Assembly (NCBI GenBank): GCA_024643405.1 | Contig: JAHENA010000011.1 | Location: 1-49,571 of the forward strand | Origin: Flavobacteriales bacterium | Lineage (GTDB): Bacteria; Bacteroidota; Bacteroidia; Flavobacteriales; Flavobacteriaceae | Reading direction: 5' to 3' | Length of the DNA: 49,571 nt | Part shown: in pieces, positions 17,507 through 26,154 of the stretch | Numbering within the stretch: the stretch's first letter is position 1 | Layout of the letters: every line of letters starts with the position of its first letter | The notes under the pieces: model-generated | What the model was told of the DNA's origin: nothing | Databases searched by the model: none | What the model saw: only the letters and a program-made list of their open reading frames with translations | Program-made: the position numbers and the translations under genes

Positions 17507-18409
17507 GTGAGTATTACTCTAAACCATATTAGTAAATCTTATAAAAATGTTCAGGCATTAAATGATATTTCTTTTAATGTTAAAGCAGGCGAATTGTTTG
17601 GTCTTATTGGTCCAGATGGTGCCGGAAAAACAACCTTATTTCGAATCCTAACAACCCTATTAACAGCTGATTCAGGAAGTGCAACTGTTTCAAATTTTGA
17701 TGTCGTTAAAGATTATAAAAAAATAAGAAATTCTGTTGGCTACATGCCTGGTAAATTTTCTCTATATCAAGATTTAACCGTAGAGGAAAATCTAAATTTT
17801 TTTGCAACTATTTTCGGAACGACCATTAAAGAAAACTATGATTTAATAAAGGACATTTACGTTCAAATAGAACCTTTTAAAAATCGAAGAGCAGGAAAAC
17901 TTTCAGGCGGAATGAAACAAAAACTTGCTTTATGCTGCGCCCTAATTCATAAGCCAGAAGTGCTTTTTTTAGATGAACCAACAACGGGAGTTGATCCGGT
18001 ATCTCGAAAAGAGTTTTGGGATATGCTAAAAAGATTACAGCAAACGGGCATTACTATTTTGGTTTCTACGCCATATATGGATGAGGCGGCGCTCTGCGAT
18101 AGAATTGCCTTTATTCAAAATGGTTCCATTTTAGAAATTGATTCACCGCAAGAAATCGTCAAGCATTTTTCAAAAACACTATATAATATTAGGGCTCATA
18201 ATATGTACCAATTAATGGAAAGTCTTAGTCATTATAAACATACTTTTAGTGCGTATCCTTTTGGTGAATATGTTCACTATTCTGATAATAGGATGGACAT
18301 GAATCCAAATGAATTGCATATGTATTTAGTATCGAAAGGTTTGAATGAAATAATAATTGAAGTAACACAGCCAACCATTGAAGATACTTTTATGGCTTTG
18401 GCAAAATAA
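17507..18409 (+). CDS. ABC transporter ATPase, equivalent of the YbhF N-terminal half
   Basis: The start is GTG at 17507, 6 bp after the OsmC stop. The 300-residue ATPase has Walker A GPDGAGKTTL, signature LSGGMKQKL and Walker B VLFLDEPTTGVDP. The switch region reads VSTPYMDEA, with Pro where His is common; the same kind of change is known in the first half of YbhF. An extension of about 90 residues follows the ATPase core. The next gene encodes a second ATPase 4 bp later. In E. coli the two halves are one YbhF protein, so this looks like the unfused form. It powers the two ABC-2 permeases downstream. Confidence 0.9.
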   Translation: MSITLNHISKSYKNVQALNDISFNVKAGELFGLIGPDGAGKTTLFRILTTLLTADSGSATVSNFDVVKDYKKIRNSVGYMPGKFSLYQDLTVEENLNFFATIFGTTIKENYDLIKDIYVQIEPFKNRRAGKLSGGMKQKLALCCALIHKPEVLFLDEPTTGVDPVSRKEFWDMLKRLQQTGITILVSTPYMDEAALCDRIAFIQNGSILEIDSPQEIVKHFSKTLYNIRAHNMYQLMESLSHYKHTFSAYPFGEYVHYSDNRMDMNPNELHMYLVSKGLNEIIIEVTQPTIEDTFMALAK

Positions 18410-18413
18410 TATC

Positions 18414-19136
18414 ATGGAAAACGTCATTGAAGCTATCGGATTAACAAAGTCGTTTGGTGCTTTTACAGCGGTTAATGCCATTTCATTTCATGTACAAAAA
18501 GGGGAGATTTTTGGATTTCTTGGTGCTAATGGGGCAGGAAAAACAACTGCTATAAAGATGTTAATCGGCATAGCCAATCCCACTTCCGGAGCAGCTAAAG
18601 TCGCAGGGTTTGATGTGTTTACAGAAGCAGAATCTATAAAAAGAAATATTGGATATATGAGCCAGAAATTTGCTTTGTATGATGACTTAACCGTTAAGGA
18701 AAACATTACGTTTTTTGGAGGTATTTATGGGTTGACAAGAGCTGCTATTAAAACAAAAACTCAAGCTCTTATTGATGAGTTAAATTTAGAAAATGTAGCG
18801 AATCATTTAGTGGGTTCATTACCATTAGGCTGGAAACAAAAAATATCGTTCTCAGTGGCCTTATTACATAACCCTAAAATTGTATTTCTTGATGAACCAA
18901 CAGGAGGTGTTGACCCTATTACCAGACGCCAGTTTTGGGAAATGATTTATAAAGCAGCTCATCAAGGTACTACCATATTTGTGACAACGCATTATATGGA
19001 TGAGGCAGAATACTGTGACCGCGTTTCAATTATGGTTAATGGAAAAATTGAGGCTTTAGATACACCAAAAAATCTCAAAAAAACCTATAAAGCAGAGAAT
19101 ATGAATGATGTCTTTTTAAAATTGGCTAGAGGATGA
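18414..19136 (+). CDS. ABC transporter ATPase, equivalent of the YbhF C-terminal half
   Basis: I use ATG 18414 (MENVIEAIGLTKSF). An in-frame TTG at 18378 would overlap the preceding gene by 32 bp and add residues outside the fold. The 240-residue product has Walker A GANGAGKTTA, signature-like LPLGWKQKI, Walker B IVFLDEPTGGVDP and H-loop TTHYMDEAEYC. The 'LPLGWKQ' variant signature is typical of the second YbhF domain. It should pair with the first ATPase as an asymmetric dimer. The 77-bp gap to the permeases is the longest in the operon and holds no obvious promoter. Confidence 0.92.
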   Translation: MENVIEAIGLTKSFGAFTAVNAISFHVQKGEIFGFLGANGAGKTTAIKMLIGIANPTSGAAKVAGFDVFTEAESIKRNIGYMSQKFALYDDLTVKENITFFGGIYGLTRAAIKTKTQALIDELNLENVANHLVGSLPLGWKQKISFSVALLHNPKIVFLDEPTGGVDPITRRQFWEMIYKAAHQGTTIFVTTHYMDEAEYCDRVSIMVNGKIEALDTPKNLKKTYKAENMNDVFLKLARG

Positions 19137-19213
19137 AAAATCGAAAATATATCGGGGATAAAATAATTATATATTTTTCCAATTAGGAAATAAAGAACAA
19201 TAAAAAAGAATAC

Positions 19214-20320
19214 ATGAGATTGTTTTTAGGTTTTGTAAAAAAAGAATTCTACCATATCCTTCGAGATAGGCGTTCATTATTCATTTTATTCGGCATGCCT
19301 ATTATTCAAATCTTACTCTTTGGATTTGCAATTACCAATGAAATTAACCACGTTAATATTGCCATATTTGACCATTCAAAAGATGTAACAACTCATGAAA
19401 TTATTAATAAAATTTCAGCGTCTTCTTATTTTACAATCAACCAACTTATTAACAATGAGAAGGATATTGAATCGGTATTCAAAAAAGGAAAAATAAAAGC
19501 TGTTTTAATTTTTGAAAGAGATTTTAATAAAAAACTTATTACTAATAAAAGCCCAACGGTTCAAATAATTGCAGACGCTACAGATCCCAATACAGCCAAT
19601 ACCATTTCAAATTATATTAATGCCATTATACAAACTTATGTCAAAGAAATAAATAAGGATGTTCCTGTAGTTTACCAAATAAACGCACAATCGCATATGG
19701 TTTATAATCCTGAGCTAAAAAGTGTTTTTATGTTTGTCCCAGGCGTCATGACCGTTATTTTAATGTTAGTTTCCGCCATGATGACTTCCATATCAATCAC
19801 AAGAGAAAAGGAATTAGGAACTATGGAAATTTTGCTGGTTTCACCGTTAAAGCCTATCCAAGTAATCGCTGGAAAAGTTATTCCTTATGTTTTCTTATCC
19901 GTAATTAATGCCATGGTTATAATAGTTTTGAGCATTTTTATATTTAAAATGCCTGTTCAAGGAAGTCTAATTTTATTAGGGTTTGAAAGTGTTTTATTTA
20001 TTATTACCGCATTGGCTTTAGGTATTTTGATTTCAACAATTTCTGCAACACAACAAACAGCAATGATGATTTCATTAATGGGTTTAATGCTTCCGGTAAT
20101 TATTTTATCTGGTTTCATTTTTCCTGTTGGCAGCATGCCACTTCCTTTACAAATAATTAGCAATATCATCCCTGCAAAATGGTTTATAATCATCTTAAAA
20201 GCCATCATGCTTAAAGGAGTTGGTATCATGTATATATGGAAAGAAACCCTCATTTTATTAGCTATGACCTTGTTTTTTATTATTCTAAGTACAAAAAAAT
20301 ATAAAATCAGATTAGAATAA
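19214..20320 (+). CDS. ABC-2 type permease (YbhS-like)
   Basis: The 368-residue protein begins FVKKEFYHILRDRRSLFILFGMPIIQILLFGFAI, the classic N-terminal amphipathic region plus first helix of drug/lipid ABC-2 exporters. A periplasmic loop of about 130 residues follows, then five helices from about 175. The motif TREKELGTMEILLVSPLKP fits the family's 'ReREhGTleqLlvtPl'. It overlaps the next permease by one base (TAATG), and the two probably form a heterodimer. Substrates of this class are drugs or lipophilic compounds; none can be named from sequence. Confidence 0.92.
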   Translation: MRLFLGFVKKEFYHILRDRRSLFILFGMPIIQILLFGFAITNEINHVNIAIFDHSKDVTTHEIINKISASSYFTINQLINNEKDIESVFKKGKIKAVLIFERDFNKKLITNKSPTVQIIADATDPNTANTISNYINAIIQTYVKEINKDVPVVYQINAQSHMVYNPELKSVFMFVPGVMTVILMLVSAMMTSISITREKELGTMEILLVSPLKPIQVIAGKVIPYVFLSVINAMVIIVLSIFIFKMPVQGSLILLGFESVLFIITALALGILISTISATQQTAMMISLMGLMLPVIILSGFIFPVGSMPLPLQIISNIIPAKWFIIILKAIMLKGVGIMYIWKETLILLAMTLFFIILSTKKYKIRLE

Positions 20321-21441
20321 TGAAGATTATTATTTTTATAATTCAGAAGGAGTTTAAGCAGATTTTTAGAAATAAAGGCATGTTACCTATTATTTTCATA
20401 ATGCCTTTAATTCAGCTCATTATACTTTCTAATGCAGCAACTTTTGATATAAAAAATATCAAATTTTCATATATTGATAATGACCATTCCTCCTACTCTA
20501 GAAATCTAATTCGTAAATTTGAGGCTTCCAAATATTTTCATGTTATAACATCTTTTCCCAATGAACATTTATCAAATTCAGCCATGTTAAATGGTGATGT
20601 TGACATTGTTTTAGAAATACCACAACACTTTGAACGAAATCTAACAAAAGACAAGCACACGAATTTAAGCGTAACCATTAATGCTATTGATGGTGCTGCT
20701 GCGGGTGTCGAAAATGTTTATATAAATCAAATCATACAGAACTTTAATAGGCATATTAAATTAAAATTAATGCAACCTAACGATGCTCAAATCACAAATT
20801 TGAATATTATTTCAATTCCGTCATTTTGGTATAATAAAACGCTTAATTATAAAACATTTATGGTGCCTGGAATATTAGTTTTATTAGTAACCATGATTAC
20901 CCTGTTTCTATCTGGAATGAACATTGTTCGTGAAAAAGAAATTGGAACTTTGGAACAAATTAATGTCACTCCTATCAAAAAAAGTCAATTTATAATTGGA
21001 AAATTATTTCCTTTTTGGATTATTGGTATAGGGATACTAAGTATTGGTTTAATCATTGCTAAAGTTTTATTTAAAGTGCCTATTATTGGCAACTTTGGCT
21101 TGTTATATTTATATACCTCTATTTATATCTTTGTGATACTAGGTATTGGTTTATTCATTTCTAACTTTACAGATACACAGCAACAAGCCATGTTTATTTC
21201 ATGGTTTTTTATGGTTATTTTTATTTTGATGAGTGGCTTGTTTACACCCATCGAAAGTATGCCGAAATGGGCACAAATAATAACAGAATTCAATCCAATA
21301 AAGTATTTCGTTCAGGTAATGCGTATGGTTATGCTTAAAGGATCTGGTATTGTTGATATTTTGCCTCAATTATTAAAAACAATACTTTATGCATTTATTA
21401 TGAATGGTTTGGCTGTTTGGAGTTATAAGAAAACTAGTTAA
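20320..21441 (+). CDS. ABC-2 type permease (YbhR-like)
   Basis: The 373-residue protein is a paralogue of the preceding permease with the same topology: a first helix at FRNKGMLPIIFIMPLIQLII, a large periplasmic loop, then five helices from about 185. It carries VREKEIGTLEQINVTPIKKS, close to the family motif, and LFTPIESMPKWAQIITEFNPIKYF before the last helix. It is the final gene of the operon. No good intrinsic terminator is visible in the 129 bp that follow, so some read-through into the APC permease gene is possible. Confidence 0.92.
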   Translation: MKIIIFIIQKEFKQIFRNKGMLPIIFIMPLIQLIILSNAATFDIKNIKFSYIDNDHSSYSRNLIRKFEASKYFHVITSFPNEHLSNSAMLNGDVDIVLEIPQHFERNLTKDKHTNLSVTINAIDGAAAGVENVYINQIIQNFNRHIKLKLMQPNDAQITNLNIISIPSFWYNKTLNYKTFMVPGILVLLVTMITLFLSGMNIVREKEIGTLEQINVTPIKKSQFIIGKLFPFWIIGIGILSIGLIIAKVLFKVPIIGNFGLLYLYTSIYIFVILGIGLFISNFTDTQQQAMFISWFFMVIFILMSGLFTPIESMPKWAQIITEFNPIKYFVQVMRMVMLKGSGIVDILPQLLKTILYAFIMNGLAVWSYKKTS

Positions 21442-21570
21442 GTTGTTAATAGCAAGTGTTCTTTGGGATTTTTATTTAAAGGGATTTGAATAATTATAAA
21501 ATTATAACTTCAGATTTAAAGTCATGTCAATAATTTAGATATTTTTGATAAGGTATTTCAATTTTTCTAT

Positions 21571-23301
21571 ATGAAAAAAAAGCTTAATGAACTTGCTGCC
21601 ACTGCTATTTGTGGAAATGATATAAGTTCTTCATGTCTGTATGTTTCAGCACTTGCCATAGTTTATGCGGGTCAATTTGCCTGGATTTCATTACTAATAG
21701 TGTCTGCTGTACTTTATCTATTTAGAAAAATTTATGGCGAAGTTGTTGGAGCTTTACCTTTAAACGGAGGTGCTTATAATGCCCTACTTAATACTACTAA
21801 AAAATCTACAGCCTCATTTGCTGCCTCATTAACTGTATTATCTTATATGGCAACGGCAGTTATTTCTGCTAGCGAGGCCATTAAATATGCTCATAGTTTA
21901 TGGAGTGGAATCCCTATCGTTTTTGCTACCATCCTATTATTACTGGTGTTTATGGGATTAGTTATTTTAGGGATTGGTGAATCATCCAAAGTAGCTATTA
22001 CCATATTTATCTTTCATTTAACTTCATTAGTTATACTTTGTTTTTTTAGTATTTATTTTTTGATTGATAATGGGTTTGAAACACTCATCACAAATTTCAA
22101 AGCTCCTGTTGAAGGAGGTGTTACTAAAGCCTTGTTTTTTGGATTTGCAGCGGCCATGCTGGGTATCAGTGGTTTTGAAAGTTCAGCAAATTATGTAGAA
22201 GAACAAAATAAAGGCGTTTTTCCAAAAACCTTAAAGAATATGTGGATTATTGTGACTGTCTTTAATCCCTTGTTGGCTTTTTTAGCCCTAGCCATTATCC
22301 CGCTTTCAACCATCGATGCCAATGAAGAAACCCTTTTATCTTTTATGGGGGATTTAACTGGAGGAAACTGGCTTTTATATGTTATTTCAATTGATGCTGC
22401 ATTGGTTTTAAGTGGTGCCGTTTTAACCTCTTATGTGGGTGTTGGAGGTTTAGTGGAACGTATGGCATTAGACCGGATTTTACCAAAGGAAATTTTAAGA
22501 AAAAATAAAAGAGGGAGTTCCTTTCTAATATTTATAGCCTTTTTCTTATTATCCGTTTCTGTATTATTAATTACGGAAGGTAATTTAGAAAAGTTAGCTG
22601 GCGTTTATACGATTGCCTTTTTAGGTGTTATGGTATTATTCGGAATCGGTAACCTGCTTCTCAAAGTTAGAAGAAATAAATTACCAAGACCAGAAAAAGC
22701 GAGTTATCCAGCTGTTATACTTGCCATCATTGGTATTATTTTAGCACTCATAGGAAACATCATTTTAAACCCTGAATATCTAGCTATTTTTATGGAATAT
22801 CTTATCCCTACCATATTAGTTGTTGGTTTCATGCTATATCGTACACAAATTTTAAAAGGAGTGCTTTTATTTCTGGATTATATTACACCTTCAAATAAGC
22901 ATTTTTTTAGCACCACAAAACGTAAAATTAATGTTGCCATTAGACACATAAACGCACAAGAGTTCGTGTTTTTCACTAAAGGCGATAATGTTGCAGGAAT
23001 TAATGAAGTATTACAATATATATTAGCCAATGAAGATACCAGACGACTTAAGATAGTTAATGTTTTAAAGGAAGGTGAAAATATACCGATAGGCCTAAAA
23101 AATGACATTCAAGTATTAGATAGAGCGTATCCGAATATTGTCATTGAATTAGTTGAAGAACCGGGTGTTTTTGGTCCGGATAAAATTCATGAATTATCAG
23201 ATCGCTGGAAAATTCCGGTAAATTTTATGTTTATTGGATCTCCAGGAGATAAATTTCCTTATAAATTACATGAATTAGGAGAAGTAAGATTAATTATTTA
23301 G
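21571..23301 (+). CDS. APC-superfamily amino acid/amine permease with C-terminal soluble domain
   Basis: The 576-residue protein has about 12 hydrophobic helices in residues 1-430 and a soluble tail of about 140 residues that looks like a small alpha/beta regulatory domain. LNELAATAICGNDISSSCLYV and YGEVVGALPLNGGAYNALLN match the APC family openings; GFESSANYVEEQNKGVFPKTL is the family's 'GfE....eE..np.r..P' region. The substrate is likely an amino acid or amine. A TATTTTTG -7 box lies at 21540-21547, so it probably has its own promoter. It converges with, and overlaps by 8 bp, the EamA gene next to the agmatine-to-putrescine genes. A role in amine uptake would be an inference only. Confidence 0.85.
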   Translation: MKKKLNELAATAICGNDISSSCLYVSALAIVYAGQFAWISLLIVSAVLYLFRKIYGEVVGALPLNGGAYNALLNTTKKSTASFAASLTVLSYMATAVISASEAIKYAHSLWSGIPIVFATILLLLVFMGLVILGIGESSKVAITIFIFHLTSLVILCFFSIYFLIDNGFETLITNFKAPVEGGVTKALFFGFAAAMLGISGFESSANYVEEQNKGVFPKTLKNMWIIVTVFNPLLAFLALAIIPLSTIDANEETLLSFMGDLTGGNWLLYVISIDAALVLSGAVLTSYVGVGGLVERMALDRILPKEILRKNKRGSSFLIFIAFFLLSVSVLLITEGNLEKLAGVYTIAFLGVMVLFGIGNLLLKVRRNKLPRPEKASYPAVILAIIGIILALIGNIILNPEYLAIFMEYLIPTILVVGFMLYRTQILKGVLLFLDYITPSNKHFFSTTKRKINVAIRHINAQEFVFFTKGDNVAGINEVLQYILANEDTRRLKIVNVLKEGENIPIGLKNDIQVLDRAYPNIVIELVEEPGVFGPDKIHELSDRWKIPVNFMFIGSPGDKFPYKLHELGEVRLII

Positions 23302-24136
23302 AAGGTCCTTTATATAAAACATTTAAAATCAATCCTCCTATTATAAGTGCAATTCCTAGTAAACTCCAAAAGGTATACACTTCACCAACCCAAAAAAGAC
23401 CAATGAGTAAAGTAAAAATAACCTCAATATATTTTAATGGTGCTACTTGGTTGGTTGAGGCGGTTTGAAAAGCTTTTGTCATATAGACTTGTCCAAAGTA
23501 TCCAAATACTCCTAAACTAAATAATAAAACCCATTCTATACCCTTTGGCGTTACCCAATTACTAATGGACAAAACGCCGCCCGTAATAGTTGCTATTACC
23601 ATAAAATAGTTGACTACCACCACAGGGTGTTCACTTTTTCCTATTTTACTGATAATAATATAAACAAACCCACTAAAAACAGAGGCTACCAAAACTAAGA
23701 AAAGACCATAGGTATTAACGCTTGTGTCAAAACCCTTTAAAATTAGAACTCCAGAAAATGCCATCATAAAAAACAACCATTGCAAGGGTTTCACTTTTTC
23801 CTTTAAAAATATAATGGCAAAAAAAGTAGCGAAAATGGGCGCTATATATCGCAATGAAACAGCCGTTCCCACGGGTAAATATTTGATTGACATAAAGAAA
23901 AAGGTCATTGAAGTAACACCGACCAAACCTCTTAATATCAGCATTTTATTATTGTTTCCAATAATTGGTATTTTATTTTTTATAAGGAATCCAAAAGTAA
24001 AAAACAAAGAACTTATTGATCTAAAAAATACAATTTCATGCGCATTGATAGCCACCAAATACTTGACAGTCACATTCATACAAGCAAATGCCAAAGTACT
24101 TATAATCATAAATTTTATGGCATTTCTAATCTCCAC
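23294..24136 (-). CDS. EamA/DMT-family membrane transporter
   Basis: The 280-residue protein is ten hydrophobic helices arranged as two EamA repeats. The first repeat has YLPVGTAVSLRYIAPIFATFFAIIFLKEK and the second KYIEVIFTLLIGLFWVGE. This is the drug/metabolite transporter superfamily. The gene ends tail-to-tail with the APC permease, overlapping by 8 bp. It is 30 bp downstream of the agmatine deiminase gene on the same strand and may be in that operon. Export of a metabolite is typical for the family; the substrate is unknown. Confidence 0.88.
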   Translation of the reverse strand: MEIRNAIKFMIISTLAFACMNVTVKYLVAINAHEIVFFRSISSLFFTFGFLIKNKIPIIGNNNKMLILRGLVGVTSMTFFFMSIKYLPVGTAVSLRYIAPIFATFFAIIFLKEKVKPLQWLFFMMAFSGVLILKGFDTSVNTYGLFLVLVASVFSGFVYIIISKIGKSEHPVVVVNYFMVIATITGGVLSISNWVTPKGIEWVLLFSLGVFGYFGQVYMTKAFQTASTNQVAPLKYIEVIFTLLIGLFWVGEVYTFWSLLGIALIIGGLILNVLYKGPSK

Positions 24137-24166
24137 TTGTTACATAGCTTATTTTGAAAATAATTA

Positions 24167-25195
24167 CTATTCTGGTATTTGCTGACTCAAACAATGCAAT
24201 GTCCCGAAACCCCATATTAAATCAATGGCACTAATCCCTATAACTTCTCTGCTAGGAAAACAGCTTGCAATAATATTTAAAGCCTCCCTGTCATGAACAT
24301 CATTAAATGTTGGAACTAAAACACATTGGTTCAAAATTAAAAAGTTGGCATAACTAGCGGGAATATGAATACCATCAAATAATAAAGGTGTTGGCATAGG
24401 CAATACTACAACCTTCGGTGGTTTCCCATTTTCTAAAACAGCTTTTTTTAGTCGATTTAAATTGTCTTGTAGTGGTTTGTAATTTTTATTTTTAGGATTT
24501 GATTCAATAACGGTTATAATAGTATCTTCATTAACAAACCGGCATAAATCGTCAATATGACCGTGTGTGTCATCACCAACAATACCGTCGCCAATCCAAA
24601 TGACATTACTAATGCCTAAATACTCTTTGAAGATGGCTTCATAATCATCTTTAGTAAAATTTTTATTTCTAATTTGTACGGTTGGATGCAATAAACATTC
24701 TTCTGACGTTAATAAAGTACCTTTTCCATTTACATCAATGGCACCTCCTTCCAAAACAACGGGTTTACCTTTAAATGTAACCTGTGTTAATGGGAGGTTT
24801 AAATGTTTCGAAACTATTGATGGAACAAATTTATCAAGTTGGAAATTGGTATACTTTGCCCAGCCATTAAAATTAAAGTTTAAGGCTTCTCGTTTCAAAC
24901 CATTTTTAACTATAATCGGACCAGAATCGCGCATCCAGCTTCTGTTGGTTTTATGAATAATGAAAGAGATATTAGAAATATTTACATGTGCTATTTCTAG
25001 CATTTCCAAAACCTTTGCCTTTAGTTTCTCATTAGCAACTACTAAAAAAACGGTTTCTACTAAAGCTACTTTTTTAATAAACTCCACAAAAGCCCATTGG
25101 ATTGCTCCGTACTTTCCCGGCCAATCATTACCATTATGTGGAAAGCAGAGTAATAATCCCTGTTGCTTTTCCCATTCTGCTGGAAATCTTCTCAT
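24167..25195 (-). CDS. aguA: Agmatine deiminase
   Basis: The 342-residue protein is a peptidyl-arginine-deiminase-fold (PAD_porph) enzyme that converts agmatine to N-carbamoylputrescine and ammonia. Visible motifs are FPHNGNDWPG at the start, RSWMRDSGPIIV (substrate-binding RDSGP), VVLEGGAIDVNGKGTLL, WIGDGIVGDDTHGHIDDLCRF (catalytic Asp/His region) and a C-terminal FGTLHCLSQQIP with nucleophile Cys335. Length is usual for AguA. Its start overlaps the stop of the aguB gene (TAATG), so the two steps from agmatine to putrescine are translated together. Confidence 0.95.
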   Translation of the reverse strand: MRRFPAEWEKQQGLLLCFPHNGNDWPGKYGAIQWAFVEFIKKVALVETVFLVVANEKLKAKVLEMLEIAHVNISNISFIIHKTNRSWMRDSGPIIVKNGLKREALNFNFNGWAKYTNFQLDKFVPSIVSKHLNLPLTQVTFKGKPVVLEGGAIDVNGKGTLLTSEECLLHPTVQIRNKNFTKDDYEAIFKEYLGISNVIWIGDGIVGDDTHGHIDDLCRFVNEDTIITVIESNPKNKNYKPLQDNLNRLKKAVLENGKPPKVVVLPMPTPLLFDGIHIPASYANFLILNQCVLVPTFNDVHDREALNIIASCFPSREVIGISAIDLIWGFGTLHCLSQQIPE

Positions 25196-26082
25196 TAGTC
25201 TATGGCGCGTTTCGTTATATCACCAAAAGCATCAATACGCCTATCTCTGAAAAACGGCCAGTTTTGACGTACATTTTCTTGTAAATCTAAATCGACTTCA
25301 GCGATTAGTATTTCTTCTTTATCATGTGAAGCCTGCGCTAAAATTTCTCCTTGTGGGCCCGCAATAAATGAGGCTCCCCAAAATTCTAAACCATCCGTAT
25401 TTGGTAAATATTTTTCTAAGCCAATTCTGTTTGCAGCGGCCACATATACACCATTAGCAACAGCATGTCCTTTCATAACATTCATCCATGCACCATATTG
25501 ATTCAACCCATACTCTTCTTTTTCTTTAGGATGCCAGCCTATAGCTGTTGGATAAAATAATACGTCAGCACCTTTTAAAGCTGTGAGTCTTGCTGCTTCA
25601 GGATACCATTGATCCCAACAAATAAGCACGCCCACATTTCCTTTTTTTGTAGTATTCGATTTAAAACCTAAATCTCCTGGTGTGAAATAAAACTTTTCAT
25701 AAAAATGAGGATCATCGGGAATATGCATTTTACGATATAACCCTGCCTCAGAACCATCAGTATCCAGAATATATGCACTATTATGGTAAATACCAGACAT
25801 TCGTTTTTCAAAAAAAGGAACAATAATGACAACACCCAATTCCTTGGCTAAAGCACCAAAGGCATCAAAGGAAGTACTGTAAAGTGGCTCTGCAAATGAA
25901 AAATTATTGGTATCCTCACTCTGGCAAAAATAATGACTGCTATATAGCTCTGGTAATGAAATCACTTCTGCCCCTTTATTGGCAGCTTCTTTCACCCAAC
26001 TTAAACATTTCTTTAAATTATTCTCAGGTTTGTCATTTAAGTTAAGTTGAACGACTGCAATTTTATAGGTTCTATTTCCCAT
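25195..26082 (-). CDS. aguB: N-carbamoylputrescine amidohydrolase
   Basis: The 295-residue protein is a nitrilase-superfamily (carbon-nitrogen hydrolase) enzyme. The Glu-Lys-Cys triad is visible: Glu45 in SLPELY, Lys118 in YRKMHIPDD and Cys155 in VLICWDQWYPEAAR. ICWDQWYPEAARL is characteristic for the AguB subfamily. It releases putrescine, CO2 and ammonia from N-carbamoylputrescine and has no signal peptide. It is immediately upstream of aguA with a one-base-type overlap. The pair makes putrescine, presumably from arginine-derived or imported agmatine; no arginine decarboxylase gene is in the window. Confidence 0.95.
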   Translation of the reverse strand: MGNRTYKIAVVQLNLNDKPENNLKKCLSWVKEAANKGAEVISLPELYSSHYFCQSEDTNNFSFAEPLYSTSFDAFGALAKELGVVIIVPFFEKRMSGIYHNSAYILDTDGSEAGLYRKMHIPDDPHFYEKFYFTPGDLGFKSNTTKKGNVGVLICWDQWYPEAARLTALKGADVLFYPTAIGWHPKEKEEYGLNQYGAWMNVMKGHAVANGVYVAAANRIGLEKYLPNTDGLEFWGASFIAGPQGEILAQASHDKEEILIAEVDLDLQENVRQNWPFFRDRRIDAFGDITKRAID

Positions 26083-26154
26083 GTATTTAGATTAAGAATA
26101 CAAAAATAGTTATTTAGATTAGAATAGATAAATTGTAAATCAAATTCCATTAAA

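Noticed and set aside
18378-18413. Upstream TTG start for the second YbhF-like ATPase
   Set aside because: It would overlap the preceding gene by 32 bp and adds residues not in the ATPase fold; ATG 18414 gives the normal start.
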